A stretch of DNA of 40,789 nt from Burkholderiaceae bacterium (lineage in GTDB: Bacteria; Pseudomonadota; Gammaproteobacteria; Burkholderiales; Burkholderiaceae): NCBI GenBank assembly GCA_947448415.1, contig CANFMT010000023.1, forward strand, positions 1 to 40,789, in the 5' to 3' direction. The notes beneath the pieces are model-generated. The model saw nothing but the letters and a program-made list of their open reading frames with translations, was not told where the DNA came from and made no database searches. A program made the position numbers and the translations under genes. Positions 33,692 to 40,789 of the stretch are shown piece by piece (position 1 is the stretch's first letter; every line of letters begins with the position of its first letter).

Positions 33692-35593
33692 ATGACTTTA
33701 GATTCCATTCACTCTCCTAACGACCTCAAAAAACTCTCGCGCGAAGAGCTGCCTGCTTTAGCCGATGAATTGCGAGAATTTGTTTTGGATTCCGTATCTA
33801 AAACGGGCGGCCATCTCTCATCTAACTTAGGGACAGTTGAGCTATCAATTGCTTTGCATTACGTGTTTGATACCCCAGCAGATCGTATCGTTTGGGATGT
33901 AGGTCATCAAAGCTATCCACACAAAATCTTGACTGGTCGTCGCGAACGTATGCATACCTTGCGTCAGTACAAAGGGCTATCAGGATTTCCACATCGCTCT
34001 GAAAGTGAGTTTGATGCATTTGGAACGGGCCACTCATCTACCAGTATCTCTGCTGCAATGGGTATGGCACGCGCATTCCAAACCAAGGGCGAGCGTCATG
34101 TTGCTGTTGCTGTAATCGGCGACAGCGCAATGACCGGTGGCATGGCTTTTGAAGCGATGAATAATGCAGGCGTTTACGATGACTTGCCATTAGTCGTGAT
34201 TTTGAATGACAACGATATGTCGATCTCGCCTGCAGTGGGTGCGCTCAATCGCCATCTCGCTAGATTGCTTAGCGGCAATATTTATTCTGCGACCAAAAAA
34301 GGGATTGATAGCGTTTTATCAATTGCACCACCACTGCGCGAGTTTGCAAAACGTCTCGAGGACCACGCTAAAGGCATGGTTTCTCCTTCCACTATCTTTC
34401 AAGAGTTTGGTTTTAATTATTTCGGTCCGATTGATGGCCATGATTTAGACGCGCTGGTTCCCATGTTGCAGAACGTACGCCGCCTTGCGCTGGAAGGGCG
34501 CGGACCACAGTTTTTGCATGTGGTGACCAAAAAAGGTCAAGGTTATGAGTTGGCTGAAGCCGATCCTGTGCTCTATCACGGCCCTAGTAAGTTTGACCCT
34601 CAAGAGGGTGTCAAAAAAGTGGCTGTATCTAAAAAAACATTCACCCAAGTGTTTGGTGAATGGTTGTGCGATATGGCTCATGCCGATCCATTATTGATTG
34701 GCATTACTCCAGCAATGCGCGAAGGATCGGGCTTAGTTGAATTTGAAAAGAACTTCCCTAAACGTTATTACGATGTGGGCATAGCTGAGCAACATGCAGT
34801 GACCTTTGCAGCTGGTATGGCATGTGAGGGTATGAAGCCAGTCGTTGCAATTTATTCCACATTCTTACAACGCGCTTACGATCAACTCATTCATGACGTT
34901 GCTCTACAAGACTTGCCAGTGTTGTTTGCACTCGATCGCGCAGGTTTAGTGGGTGCTGATGGCGCTACACATGCTGGCGCATACGACATTCCATTTTTGC
35001 GTTGTATACCAAATATGCTGGTAATGACGCCTGCTGATGAAGCAGAGTGCCGTGATTTGTTAACGACAGCATTTCATCAGCCTCATCCAAGTGCTGTGCG
35101 CTATCCACGTGGAGCGGGTATTGGGGCTATTCCCTCTAAAGAGTTGCGCAGTCTTCCTTTGGGTAAGGGCGAAGTTCGCCGCAAATCGAATGCACCTGCT
35201 GGACAGCGCGTAGCGATTTTGTCATTTGGTACTTTGCTTTACTCTGCGCTTGAAGTGGCTGAGGGTATTGATGCCACTGTTGCCAATATGCGTTTTGTCA
35301 AACCACTTGATGTTGAACTCATTAAATCTTTAGCCTCTGATCATGATTATTTTGTGACCATTGAGGATGGTGCGATTGCGGGTGGAGCGGGTAGCGCTTG
35401 CTTAGAGGCGCTCTCAGCAATGGGCATTCATAAGCCCCTATTGCAACTAGGTCTTCCTGATGAATTCGTCGAGCATGGCGATTACAACCTTTTGATGACC
35501 AAGTGTGGCTTGGATGTAGAGGGCATAGCCAACTCCATCAAACAGCGTTTTCCAGCGATATTTGCGAAAAATTCAGTGGCAGCAGGCAAATAA
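33692..35593 (+). CDS. dxs: 1-deoxy-D-xylulose-5-phosphate synthase
   Basis: A 633-residue thiamine diphosphate enzyme. The N-terminal region has [20 protein letters not shown] and [17 protein letters not shown]; the TPP-binding motif is [18 protein letters not shown]; the transketolase-like domain has the catalytic glutamate in G-I-A-E-Q-H-A and [15 protein letters not shown]. It makes DXP from pyruvate and glyceraldehyde 3-phosphate, the first step of the MEP pathway. No SD is seen in the 44 bp after ispA; TATTTT lies six bases before the ATG, a weak version of the start-proximal -10 pattern seen elsewhere. Confidence 0.97.
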   Translation: MTLDSIHSPNDLKKLSREELPALADELREFVLDSVSKTGGHLSSNLGTVELSIALHYVFDTPADRIVWDVGHQSYPHKILTGRRERMHTLRQYKGLSGFPHRSESEFDAFGTGHSSTSISAAMGMARAFQTKGERHVAVAVIGDSAMTGGMAFEAMNNAGVYDDLPLVVILNDNDMSISPAVGALNRHLARLLSGNIYSATKKGIDSVLSIAPPLREFAKRLEDHAKGMVSPSTIFQEFGFNYFGPIDGHDLDALVPMLQNVRRLALEGRGPQFLHVVTKKGQGYELAEADPVLYHGPSKFDPQEGVKKVAVSKKTFTQVFGEWLCDMAHADPLLIGITPAMREGSGLVEFEKNFPKRYYDVGIAEQHAVTFAAGMACEGMKPVVAIYSTFLQRAYDQLIHDVALQDLPVLFALDRAGLVGADGATHAGAYDIPFLRCIPNMLVMTPADEAECRDLLTTAFHQPHPSAVRYPRGAGIGAIPSKELRSLPLGKGEVRRKSNAPAGQRVAILSFGTLLYSALEVAEGIDATVANMRFVKPLDVELIKSLASDHDYFVTIEDGAIAGGAGSACLEALSAMGIHKPLLQLGLPDEFVEHGDYNLLMTKCGLDVEGIANSIKQRFPAIFAKNSVAAGK

Positions 35594-35618
35594 GCGTGTT
35601 TTGCTTGAAAATAGAGCT

Positions 35619-36446
35619 ATGAATGACATGAACCCAGCTTTTTTGAAGCCTAGCGCAATGCCTGATGTGCAATCCACTTTGGATGAGCGCGCCTTGCCGA
35701 TTGAGCAAGTAGGCATTCGTGGGGTGCGTCATCCACTAACTATTCGCAGTAAGACAGGTAATTTTCCATCGGTTGGTCTTTTTGAAATGGATGTCGCACT
35801 GCCGGCGCATGTTAAAGGGACGCATATGTCGCGTTTCATGGCTTTGCTGCAAAAACAAGATTCTGCTGTTGATAGCACGACAGTGGTAGCCATGGCGCGC
35901 AACATGTTGCCCTTGCTTGATGCCAAAGAGGGTCATGTACAGTTTTCTTACACCCACTTTGTTAAAAAAGCTGCACCAGTATCTGGTGTAGAAAGTTTGA
36001 TGGATTACGAAGTAACTTGGATGGCTACTGCGAAACAAAATGTAGATGGCAAAACAGACGTGGAATTAGGTTTGCGCGCGCAAGTTCCGGTAATGAGTTT
36101 GTGTCCCTGCTCTAAAGAGATTTCTGATTTTGGTGCTCACAACCAGCGCTCTCATGTGACTATGTCAGTAGTGCTCGATACAGAAACCATGATGACCGTA
36201 GAAGACTTAGTTACTGCGGCTGAGAGTGAGGCTTCTAGTGAGTTGTGGGGCTTACTGAAGCGCCCCGATGAAAAGTGGGTAACTGAACGCTCTTATAGCA
36301 ATCCAAAATTCGTTGAAGACCTTGTGCGTGATGTGGCTGGGCGCCTGAAGGCTGATGGGCGTATTCGCTCATTTGTGGTTGAGGCGGAAAACTTTGAGTC
36401 TATTCACAACCACAGCGCTTTTGCCAGAATTAGCCACGCAAAATAA
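35619..36446 (+). CDS. folE2: GTP cyclohydrolase FolE2 (type IB)
   Basis: A protein of about 275 residues of the T-fold FolE2 family, with the [20 protein letters not shown] segment holding the active-site cysteine and H-N-Q-R-S-H-V following. It converts GTP to dihydroneopterin triphosphate for folate synthesis. The frame is open upstream into dxs; I chose ATG 35619, 25 bp after dxs, since the earlier residues overlap dxs and lack family similarity. ATG 35628 is possible. Convergent tsaD ends 13 bp beyond its stop. Confidence 0.93.
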   Translation: MNDMNPAFLKPSAMPDVQSTLDERALPIEQVGIRGVRHPLTIRSKTGNFPSVGLFEMDVALPAHVKGTHMSRFMALLQKQDSAVDSTTVVAMARNMLPLLDAKEGHVQFSYTHFVKKAAPVSGVESLMDYEVTWMATAKQNVDGKTDVELGLRAQVPVMSLCPCSKEISDFGAHNQRSHVTMSVVLDTETMMTVEDLVTAAESEASSELWGLLKRPDEKWVTERSYSNPKFVEDLVRDVAGRLKADGRIRSFVVEAENFESIHNHSAFARISHAK

Positions 36447-36459
36447 TTGCGCTGAGCAA

Positions 36460-37533
36460 CTATTTTAAGTTGTTGCTTTCCAAATCCCAGCGGGGTTTGA
36501 TATCAAATGCACCGGATATTGTTGATCCATTATTTTTTTCCAATAATCGTAATGCCCCCGCAAAAGCGATCATCACACCATTGTCAGTACATAAATCTAA
36601 TGGCGGGTAATGCACTTCAAAACCAATTTTTTTAGCTTTGTCATTCAGTGCTTTGCGAAGTTGTGCGTTGGCGCCTACACCACCCGCTAGTACTAAATGC
36701 TTACAGCCGGTTTGCTTAAGTGCTTTTTCTGATTTGCTGACGAGCACAGCGACGATAGAATCAACAAAACTTTTGGCTAAGTCTGCATGAAATTGCGCCA
36801 CCTCTTTGGCATCATTAATTTTCTTTTCTTCAAACTTCTTCACTTGATTTAAAACGGCAGTTTTTAAACCCGAAAAAGAAAAATCCAGATCACCTGAGTG
36901 CAGCATTGGTTTTGGTAGATCAAAAATACCTGTGCGACCTTGTTCTGCTAATTTAGAAATTGCCGCACCTCCGGGGTAGTCCAGTCCCAGTAATTTGGCA
37001 GTTTTATCAAAAGCTTCACCGGCAGCGTCATCTAAGGTTTCGCCCAAAAGCTCGTATTGACCAATTCCTGAGACTTGCATGAGTTGGGTATGGCCACCTG
37101 AAACAAGCAGGGCAATAAAGGGAAATTGAGGGGATGTCTGCCCCAAAAGCGGTGAAAGTAGGTGTCCCTCAAGGTGATGGACTCCAATTGAGGGCAAATT
37201 TAGCCCTTGGGCAAGAGACTTAGCAAAGGCGCTACCCACCAAGAGGGCACCAGCCAGGCCAGGACCCTGAGTGAAGGCCACAGCGTCAATATCAGTCATT
37301 TTTAGCCCAGATTGGGCCAAAGATTGGTCTAAAAGAGGTAAAACACGCTGAATATGGTCTCGAGAAGCCAATTCTGGAACAACCCCGCCATAATCCCTGT
37401 GCATGGCGATCTGAGAGTGCAAACCTTGCCCCAGAATGCCCTGGAATGCGGGTTTACCGTCTTCCCAGGGGGCTGTGTTGTATAAAGCCACCCCGGTTTC
37501 GTCACAAGAAGTTTCTATTCCTAAAACAATCAT
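36460..37533 (-). CDS. tsaD: tRNA N6-adenosine threonylcarbamoyltransferase
   Basis: A 357-residue ASKHA-fold protein. It begins [16 protein letters not shown], has the metal-binding histidines in [10 protein letters not shown], then [31 protein letters not shown] and [14 protein letters not shown]. TsaD transfers the threonylcarbamoyl group to A37 of ANN-decoding tRNAs with TsaB and TsaE. It is divergent from rpsU across 77 bp, a conserved arrangement in proteobacteria. No clear SD precedes it. Confidence 0.97.
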   Translation of the reverse strand: MIVLGIETSCDETGVALYNTAPWEDGKPAFQGILGQGLHSQIAMHRDYGGVVPELASRDHIQRVLPLLDQSLAQSGLKMTDIDAVAFTQGPGLAGALLVGSAFAKSLAQGLNLPSIGVHHLEGHLLSPLLGQTSPQFPFIALLVSGGHTQLMQVSGIGQYELLGETLDDAAGEAFDKTAKLLGLDYPGGAAISKLAEQGRTGIFDLPKPMLHSGDLDFSFSGLKTAVLNQVKKFEEKKINDAKEVAQFHADLAKSFVDSIVAVLVSKSEKALKQTGCKHLVLAGGVGANAQLRKALNDKAKKIGFEVHYPPLDLCTDNGVMIAFAGALRLLEKNNGSTISGAFDIKPRWDLESNNLK

Positions 37534-37548
37534 TTTTTGGCTTGGTCG

Positions 37549-37557
37549 TGCTAGAAT
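37549..37557 (+). promoter_or_regulatory. Extended -10 promoter of the rpsU operon
   Basis: TGC-TAGAAT is an extended -10 (TG one base before a 5-of-6 hexamer). Transcription would start near 37564, giving an rpsU leader of about 47 bases that contains the tandem repeat at 37571-37590. A conventional -35 is not evident. Confidence 0.6.
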
Positions 37558-37570
37558 CGCAATTCAGTTA

Positions 37571-37590
37571 ATTTTTCGATATTTTTCGAG
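37571..37590 (+). repeat. Tandem 10-bp repeat in the rpsU leader
   Basis: ATTTTTCGAT is followed directly by ATTTTTCGAG: two 10-base units differing at the last base. It falls in the predicted 5' untranslated region, 20 bases before the rpsU ATG. Its role is unknown; a protein- or RNA-binding site is possible. Confidence 0.5.
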
Positions 37591-37610
37591 CATATACGAG
37601 TTAAACAAGT

Positions 37611-37823
37611 ATGACTACAGTCCGCCTCCGTGAGAACGAACCTTTTGAAGTGGCATTACGCCGTTTCAAGCGCACCATTGAAAAAAATGGTCTTTTGACC
37701 GACTTGCGTGCCCGCGAGTTTTACGAGAAGCCAACGGCTGAACGTAAGCGCAAAAAGGCTGCAGCTGCAAAACGCCATTACAAGCGTATTCGTAGCCAAA
37801 TGTTGCCTAAGAAGCTTTACTAA
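37611..37823 (+). CDS. rpsU: 30S ribosomal protein S21
   Basis: A 70-residue basic protein with the S21 pattern: [22 protein letters not shown] at the N-terminus and an arginine/lysine-rich tail ending in [11 protein letters not shown]21 sits on the 30S platform near the anti-SD end of 16S rRNA and helps SD-dependent initiation. It is the first gene of the macromolecular-synthesis operon. No strong SD is visible before its own ATG. A terminator follows it, as in E. coli, which lets rpsU be expressed far above dnaG. Confidence 0.97.
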   Translation: MTTVRLRENEPFEVALRRFKRTIEKNGLLTDLRAREFYEKPTAERKRKKAAAAKRHYKRIRSQMLPKKLY

Positions 37824-37858
37824 TAGAATTTAAAAGCTCTCTTCACCGAGAAGCTTTG

Positions 37859-37891
37859 AAACCCGCTGACGGTGAAACGCAGCGGGTTTTT
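37859..37891 (+). terminator. Intrinsic terminator after rpsU
   Basis: AAACCCGCTG, an 11-base loop, CAGCGGGTTT, then TT and a further T-rich stretch. A strong hairpin 35 bp after the rpsU stop. It presumably attenuates read-through into yqeY-dnaG-rpoD. Confidence 0.88.
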
Positions 37892-37952
37892 GCTTTTTGA
37901 ATTGCTAAACAAAGTTGGACAGCTAGATACATTCATTACCAGGAGTAAAGCC

Positions 37953-38399
37953 ATGAGTCTCAAAGATCAAATTACCGAAGACATGAAAAATGCAATGCGC
38001 GCTAAAGAAGTTGAGCGTCTAGGAACCATTCGTCTTTTGTTAGCCGCTATCAAGCAACGTGAAGTAGATGAGCGCATTGTGGTTGATGATGCTGGTGTGA
38101 TTGCTACGGTTGAAAAAATGATTAAGCAGCGCAAAGACTCTATCTCTCAGTTTGAAAAAGCCGGGCGCGATGATTTGGTTGCGATTGAAGCTGCTGAGAT
38201 GGTAATTTTGCAAACATACTTGCCAGCGCAGTTATCGGATGCTGAAGTTACCGCTGCAGTTGCGGCTGCAGTTGCTTCTACAGGTGCCGCAGGACCACAA
38301 GACATGGGTAAGGTGATTGGCGTTCTCAAGGCTCAGTTGGCTGGTAAGGCAGATATGGGTAAAGTTTCTGGCTTGGTAAAAGCTGCGCTGGCTAAGTAA
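37953..38399 (+). CDS. yqeY: GatB/YqeY domain protein
   Basis: A 148-residue helical protein starting SLKDQITEDMKNAMRAKEVE and containing R-L-L-L-A-A-I-K-Q-R-E-V-D-E-R; the C-terminal part (DMGKVIGVLKAQLAGKADMG) matches the YqeY/GatB tail domain that binds tRNA in amidotransferases. Stand-alone YqeY is of unknown function. The AGGAG SD lies 7 bases before ATG 37953. The frame is open back into the rpsU terminator, but that extension is not translated sequence. It sits between rpsU and dnaG, as in many beta- and gammaproteobacteria. Confidence 0.92.
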   Translation: MSLKDQITEDMKNAMRAKEVERLGTIRLLLAAIKQREVDERIVVDDAGVIATVEKMIKQRKDSISQFEKAGRDDLVAIEAAEMVILQTYLPAQLSDAEVTAAVAAAVASTGAAGPQDMGKVIGVLKAQLAGKADMGKVSGLVKAALAK

Positions 38400-38423
38400 G
38401 AAAAATACTTTCACACTGGCCTT

Positions 38424-40376
38424 ATGGCGTTGATTCCCCAATCCTTCATTGCCGATCTTTTAAATCGGGTTGACATCGTTGATGTGGTTGGACAATACGT
38501 AAAACTCAAGAAGGCTGGTGCAAACTATCAAGGTTTATGCCCTTTTCATTCCGAGAAGTCTCCTTCATTTTCAGTTTCTCCAACTAAGCAGTTCTATCAC
38601 TGCTTTGGTTGCGGAGCGCATGGCTCTGCAATTAGTTTTCTGATGGAATATTCAGGACTTGGTTATGTGGATGCGATTGAGGATTTAGCTCGATCTGCAG
38701 GTTTGGACGTTCCACGTGAAGAGCGCACTGCAACTGATATAGCAAGGCAGCAACAAACGATGGCCTTAAGTGAGGTCATGAGCTCAGCAGCCGATTGGTA
38801 TCGTCAACAGTTAAAGGGTAATACGCGAGCAGTTGAATATCTAAAAGGCCGAGGTCTTACTGGGGAAATCGCCAAGCGCTATGCCTTGGGCTATGCACCG
38901 GATGGTTGGCAAGGCTTAGAAGCAGTATTTGGTCCCTATTCCAATGATGAAGTAGCTAAGACCTTATTAGAGGGCGGGTTGCTGATTCAGGGTGAGCAAG
39001 CCGAAGGCGGTCAACCAGTTAAACGCTACGACCGATTTCGGGATCGCATTATGTTTCCAATTCGTAATCCTAAGGGCCAAACAATTGGCTTTGGCGGTCG
39101 GATTCTAGATCAAGGTGAGCCTAAGTATTTAAATTCTCCAGAGACACCATTGTTCTCAAAGGGTAATACGCTTTATGGATTGTTTGAAGCTAGGCAAGCC
39201 ATTCGCGCACAAGAATATGTTCTCGTGTGTGAAGGGTATATGGATGTCGTTGCACTCGCGCAATTGGGTTTCCCTAATGCAGTTGCAACTTTAGGCACTG
39301 CATGTACCGCAAACCATTTACGTATGTTGTTGCGTCAAACTGATAAGGTAGTCTTCTCGTTTGATGGTGATTCCGCTGGTCAGCGTGCAGCACAACGTGC
39401 ACTAGAGGCTTGTTTACCCTTGATGTCAGACGATAAAGAAATTCGTTTCTTATTCTTGCCGACTGAGCATGATCCGGATAGCTATGTCCGTGCCTATGGT
39501 GCGCCTGCTTTTGAGAAGGTCATTAAAGAGGCGATGTCTATTTCTAGCTTCTTCTTTAAGGTTGTGAGCGAAGATCATGAGTTAACCACTCCGGAGGGTA
39601 GAGCCCATACACATCATGCTGCCAAGCCTCTATTACTCTCCATGCCACCGATTGCATTGCGTACACAAATTTTGCGTGAGCTCGCTATTCGCACCAATAC
39701 CACTCCAGTTGAGCTTGAGACATTCTGTGGCCTCACAGTGATTCCTGCACCTGTTCAGCCATCCTCATATCAAGCGGCTCAAGCAAGACAGCAGAGCAAT
39801 CAAAATCAATTTCCGAATTCCAGTAATAGACAAGGCGCTCCTTGGCAAACATCCAAGGGTTCCGCAAAAAGAGTGGCCACTCAAAATATTGAGCCACCAA
39901 AAGCACCAACGGATTTAGCAGAGCAAATGCTACGAGTGATTATTCAGTTTCCGCATTTAGGAAAAGCGCTAGATGCCAATAAGCGCAAACTTGCATTAAA
40001 AGCTGCAGAGCAAAGATCAGCCAATGCTCTTGCATTGATGAAAGATCTTTTGGCGCAATGCGACTTGGTGGAGTTGCTCCCTGGAGAAAATGGAAAACCA
40101 GCAACGGTTGGCGCTGGCGCTTTTGCCATGTTCCAAGATCAGCTCTCTCGAAGCGACCTTGCATCGCTATATGAGGTCCTGAGAAATCGGGTGATGGGGT
40201 CTGATTTGGAGTTAGAAGGTGCGGCTGCAGACTTGGATGGGGCATTCAAAAAACTGGAGCTAATCCATCTAAAACAAGAAATGACCGAGATTACTCAAAA
40301 GATTGCTGGCGGCACTGCTTCAGAACAAGATCGGGCCCGATATCGGGAATTAGGCGAGAAACTGAGGTTCTCTTAA
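38424..40376 (+). CDS. dnaG: DNA primase
   Basis: A 650-residue primase. The N-terminal zinc finger is C39-x2-H42-x17-C60-x2-C63. The Toprim core has C-E-G-Y-M-D-V-V-A-L, F-S-F-D-G-D-S-A-G and D-P-D-S-Y, preceded by the RNA-polymerase basic motif R-F-R-D-R-I-M-F-P-I. A glutamine/asparagine/serine-rich linker (about 448-490) joins the C-terminal domain that binds DnaB helicase. It makes RNA primers for replication. The ATG lies 24 bp after yqeY and has no clear SD. Confidence 0.97.
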   Translation: MALIPQSFIADLLNRVDIVDVVGQYVKLKKAGANYQGLCPFHSEKSPSFSVSPTKQFYHCFGCGAHGSAISFLMEYSGLGYVDAIEDLARSAGLDVPREERTATDIARQQQTMALSEVMSSAADWYRQQLKGNTRAVEYLKGRGLTGEIAKRYALGYAPDGWQGLEAVFGPYSNDEVAKTLLEGGLLIQGEQAEGGQPVKRYDRFRDRIMFPIRNPKGQTIGFGGRILDQGEPKYLNSPETPLFSKGNTLYGLFEARQAIRAQEYVLVCEGYMDVVALAQLGFPNAVATLGTACTANHLRMLLRQTDKVVFSFDGDSAGQRAAQRALEACLPLMSDDKEIRFLFLPTEHDPDSYVRAYGAPAFEKVIKEAMSISSFFFKVVSEDHELTTPEGRAHTHHAAKPLLLSMPPIALRTQILRELAIRTNTTPVELETFCGLTVIPAPVQPSSYQAAQARQQSNQNQFPNSSNRQGAPWQTSKGSAKRVATQNIEPPKAPTDLAEQMLRVIIQFPHLGKALDANKRKLALKAAEQRSANALALMKDLLAQCDLVELLPGENGKPATVGAGAFAMFQDQLSRSDLASLYEVLRNRVMGSDLELEGAAADLDGAFKKLELIHLKQEMTEITQKIAGGTASEQDRARYRELGEKLRFS

Positions 40377-40392
40377 GAATTTTCCTAAATTA

Positions 40393-40441
40393 CCCCTAGA
40401 AATCCCCTGAAATTGCCCCATATTTTTAGGGGGGAAGGGGG
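40393..40441. other. C- and G-tract region between dnaG and rpoD
   Basis: Three CCCC runs start at 40393, 40404 and 40416 (11 and 12 bp apart, about one helical turn), followed by GGGGGG (40429-40434) and GGGGG (40437-40441). The C runs can pair with the G runs to form a hairpin after dnaG, but no T run follows on the plus strand. It lies directly upstream of the rpoD promoter. Confidence 0.5.
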
Positions 40442-40447
40442 TAAAAA

Positions 40448-40461
40448 AGTCGTAATCGACT
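40448..40461. repeat. Short inverted repeat touching the rpoD -10
   Basis: AGTCG-TAAT-CGACT is an exact 5-bp inverted repeat whose right arm ends on the first base of the rpoD TATAAT. Its position in the promoter spacer would suit a repressor or other regulator, though a match this short can occur by chance. Confidence 0.35.
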
Positions 40462-40466
40462 ATAAT
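40461..40466 (+). promoter_or_regulatory. -10 element of an rpoD promoter
   Basis: A perfect TATAAT lies in the dnaG-rpoD gap. Transcription from about 40473 would give a leader near 128 bases before the ATG at 40601. The -35 position falls in the G/A-rich tract and does not match TTGACA. It would provide rpoD with its own transcription besides read-through from rpsU. Confidence 0.55.
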
Positions 40467-40600
40467 CCTCTGTTCCCAAGAAAAAACCGATTTAATTCAG
40501 CCACTTGCGCTTTATTTTGATGAAATTTGGGGTAGGTGAGCTACAGGGCTGTGCTTAATCAGTCGATATCAATAACAGTAATGTGAGTAAGTGCTAATAA

Positions 40601-40789
40601 ATGCCGAATACCAAGACAAAAAAACCAGCTAAATCTGTAAAAGTGATTGCTAAACCAGTCAAACCAGTTAAAGCTGCTGCAAAGCCAGCACCAAAAGCAA
40701 AAGCACCAGCAAAGCCAGCTCCAAAAGCGAAGGTGGTTGCTAAGGCTCCTGCTAAACCAGTTAAAGCTGCTGCAAAGCCAGCACCAAAA
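40601..40789 (+). CDS. rpoD: RNA polymerase sigma-70 factor, N-terminal extension only
   Basis: The first 63 codons of an open frame that runs off the window. They encode a Lys/Ala/Pro-rich low-complexity segment beginning MPNTKTKKPAKSVKVIAKPV, and the frame has stops (TAA TAA) directly before the ATG. No sigma domain is within the window, so the name rests on position: rpsU-yqeY-dnaG is nearly always followed by rpoD, and betaproteobacterial RpoD proteins carry a basic alanine-rich N-terminal extension. A histone H1-like or AlgP-like protein is the alternative from composition alone. It has no strong SD. Confidence 0.8.
   Translation, partial: MPNTKTKKPAKSVKVIAKPVKPVKAAAKPAPKAKAPAKPAPKAKVVAKAPAKPVKAAAKPAPK
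40661..40789 (+). repeat. 36-bp exact direct repeat in the start of rpoD
   Basis: The 36 bases at 40661-40696 recur without change at 40754-40789, a spacing of 93 bp (31 codons). Both copies encode K-P-V-K-A-A-A-K-P-A-P-K. The second copy ends at the window edge, so further copies may follow. Such repeats permit in-frame expansion or loss by slippage. Confidence 0.85.

Noticed and set aside
36455..36477. Hairpin AGCAAC/GTTGCT between folE2 and tsaD as a terminator
   Set aside because: The stem is only six pairs with an 11-base loop and a three-T tail, and it overlaps the end of tsaD. Too weak to call.
1..40789. Mobile elements, CRISPR, toxin-antitoxin or defence systems
   Set aside because: I looked for transposase, integrase, regularly spaced repeats and small paired ORFs, and saw none. 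Gene content is core metabolism and information processing throughout.

Overview
The window looks like chromosome from a small-genome freshwater betaproteobacterium of the Burkholderiaceae, most likely Polynucleobacter or a close relative. Three things point there: the type of proteins encoded (a DUF2782-like protein, a BPSS1780-like membrane protein and an APH-type homoserine kinase next to polA), a moderate G+C that looks uniform by eye, and the tight packing of genes. This assignment comes from reading the sequence, not from a database search. I see no insertion sequence, prophage, integrase, CRISPR array, tRNA or rRNA. No gap between genes exceeds 300 bp; the longest, about 224 bp, lies between dnaG and rpoD.

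Layout. (1) 1-2369: the start of rpmB (L28) and radC on the minus strand, then divergently fkpB and ispH. (2) 2399-7170: a complete branched-chain amino-acid-type ABC importer (binding lipoprotein, two permeases, two ATPases) with an internal terminator after the binding-protein gene. (3) 7205-12202: an acetylornithine-type aminotransferase, a 2Fe-2S ferredoxin reductase, an SDR/epimerase-like protein and glnS. (4) 12288-14271: TctA and TctB without a TctC. (5) 14393-21152: alaS-tusA, then galU and valS on the minus strand behind a bidirectional terminator. (6) 21177-28646: uvrD, a three-gene minus-strand operon (DUF2782-like, homoserine kinase, BPSS1780-like) and polA. (7) 28696-32349: a Tat-type dienelactone-hydrolase-like protein, a ZIP metal transporter, a two-domain sulfurtransferase and a Rieske oxygenase. 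(8) 32512-36446: xseB-ispA-dxs isoprenoid cluster, then folE2. (9) 36460-40789: tsaD divergent from rpsU-yqeY-dnaG-rpoD, the macromolecular-synthesis operon; rpoD runs off the end.

How the genes work together. Most are core functions: translation (rpmB, rpsU, glnS, alaS, valS, tsaD), replication, repair and transcription (dnaG, polA, uvrD, radC, xseB, rpoD) and isoprenoid synthesis. In the last, dxs and ispH act at the first and last steps of the MEP pathway and ispA uses its products. I found no novel multi-gene system.

The most interesting signal is in how transcription and translation start. Six SD-less genes (fkpB, glnS, alaS, uvrD, polA and the SDR gene) have a sigma-70 -10-like hexamer (TACAAT, GATAAT, TATAAT, TACGAT) only 6-7 bases before the ATG, and valS has TATAAT 9 bases before its ATG. 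That geometry puts the transcription start on or next to the start codon, so these mRNAs may be leaderless. Divergent valS and uvrD appear to share one palindromic -10 element. Other genes nearby (livK, tctB, ferredoxin reductase, sseA, yqeY, xseB) have ordinary SD sites, so both modes seem to coexist.
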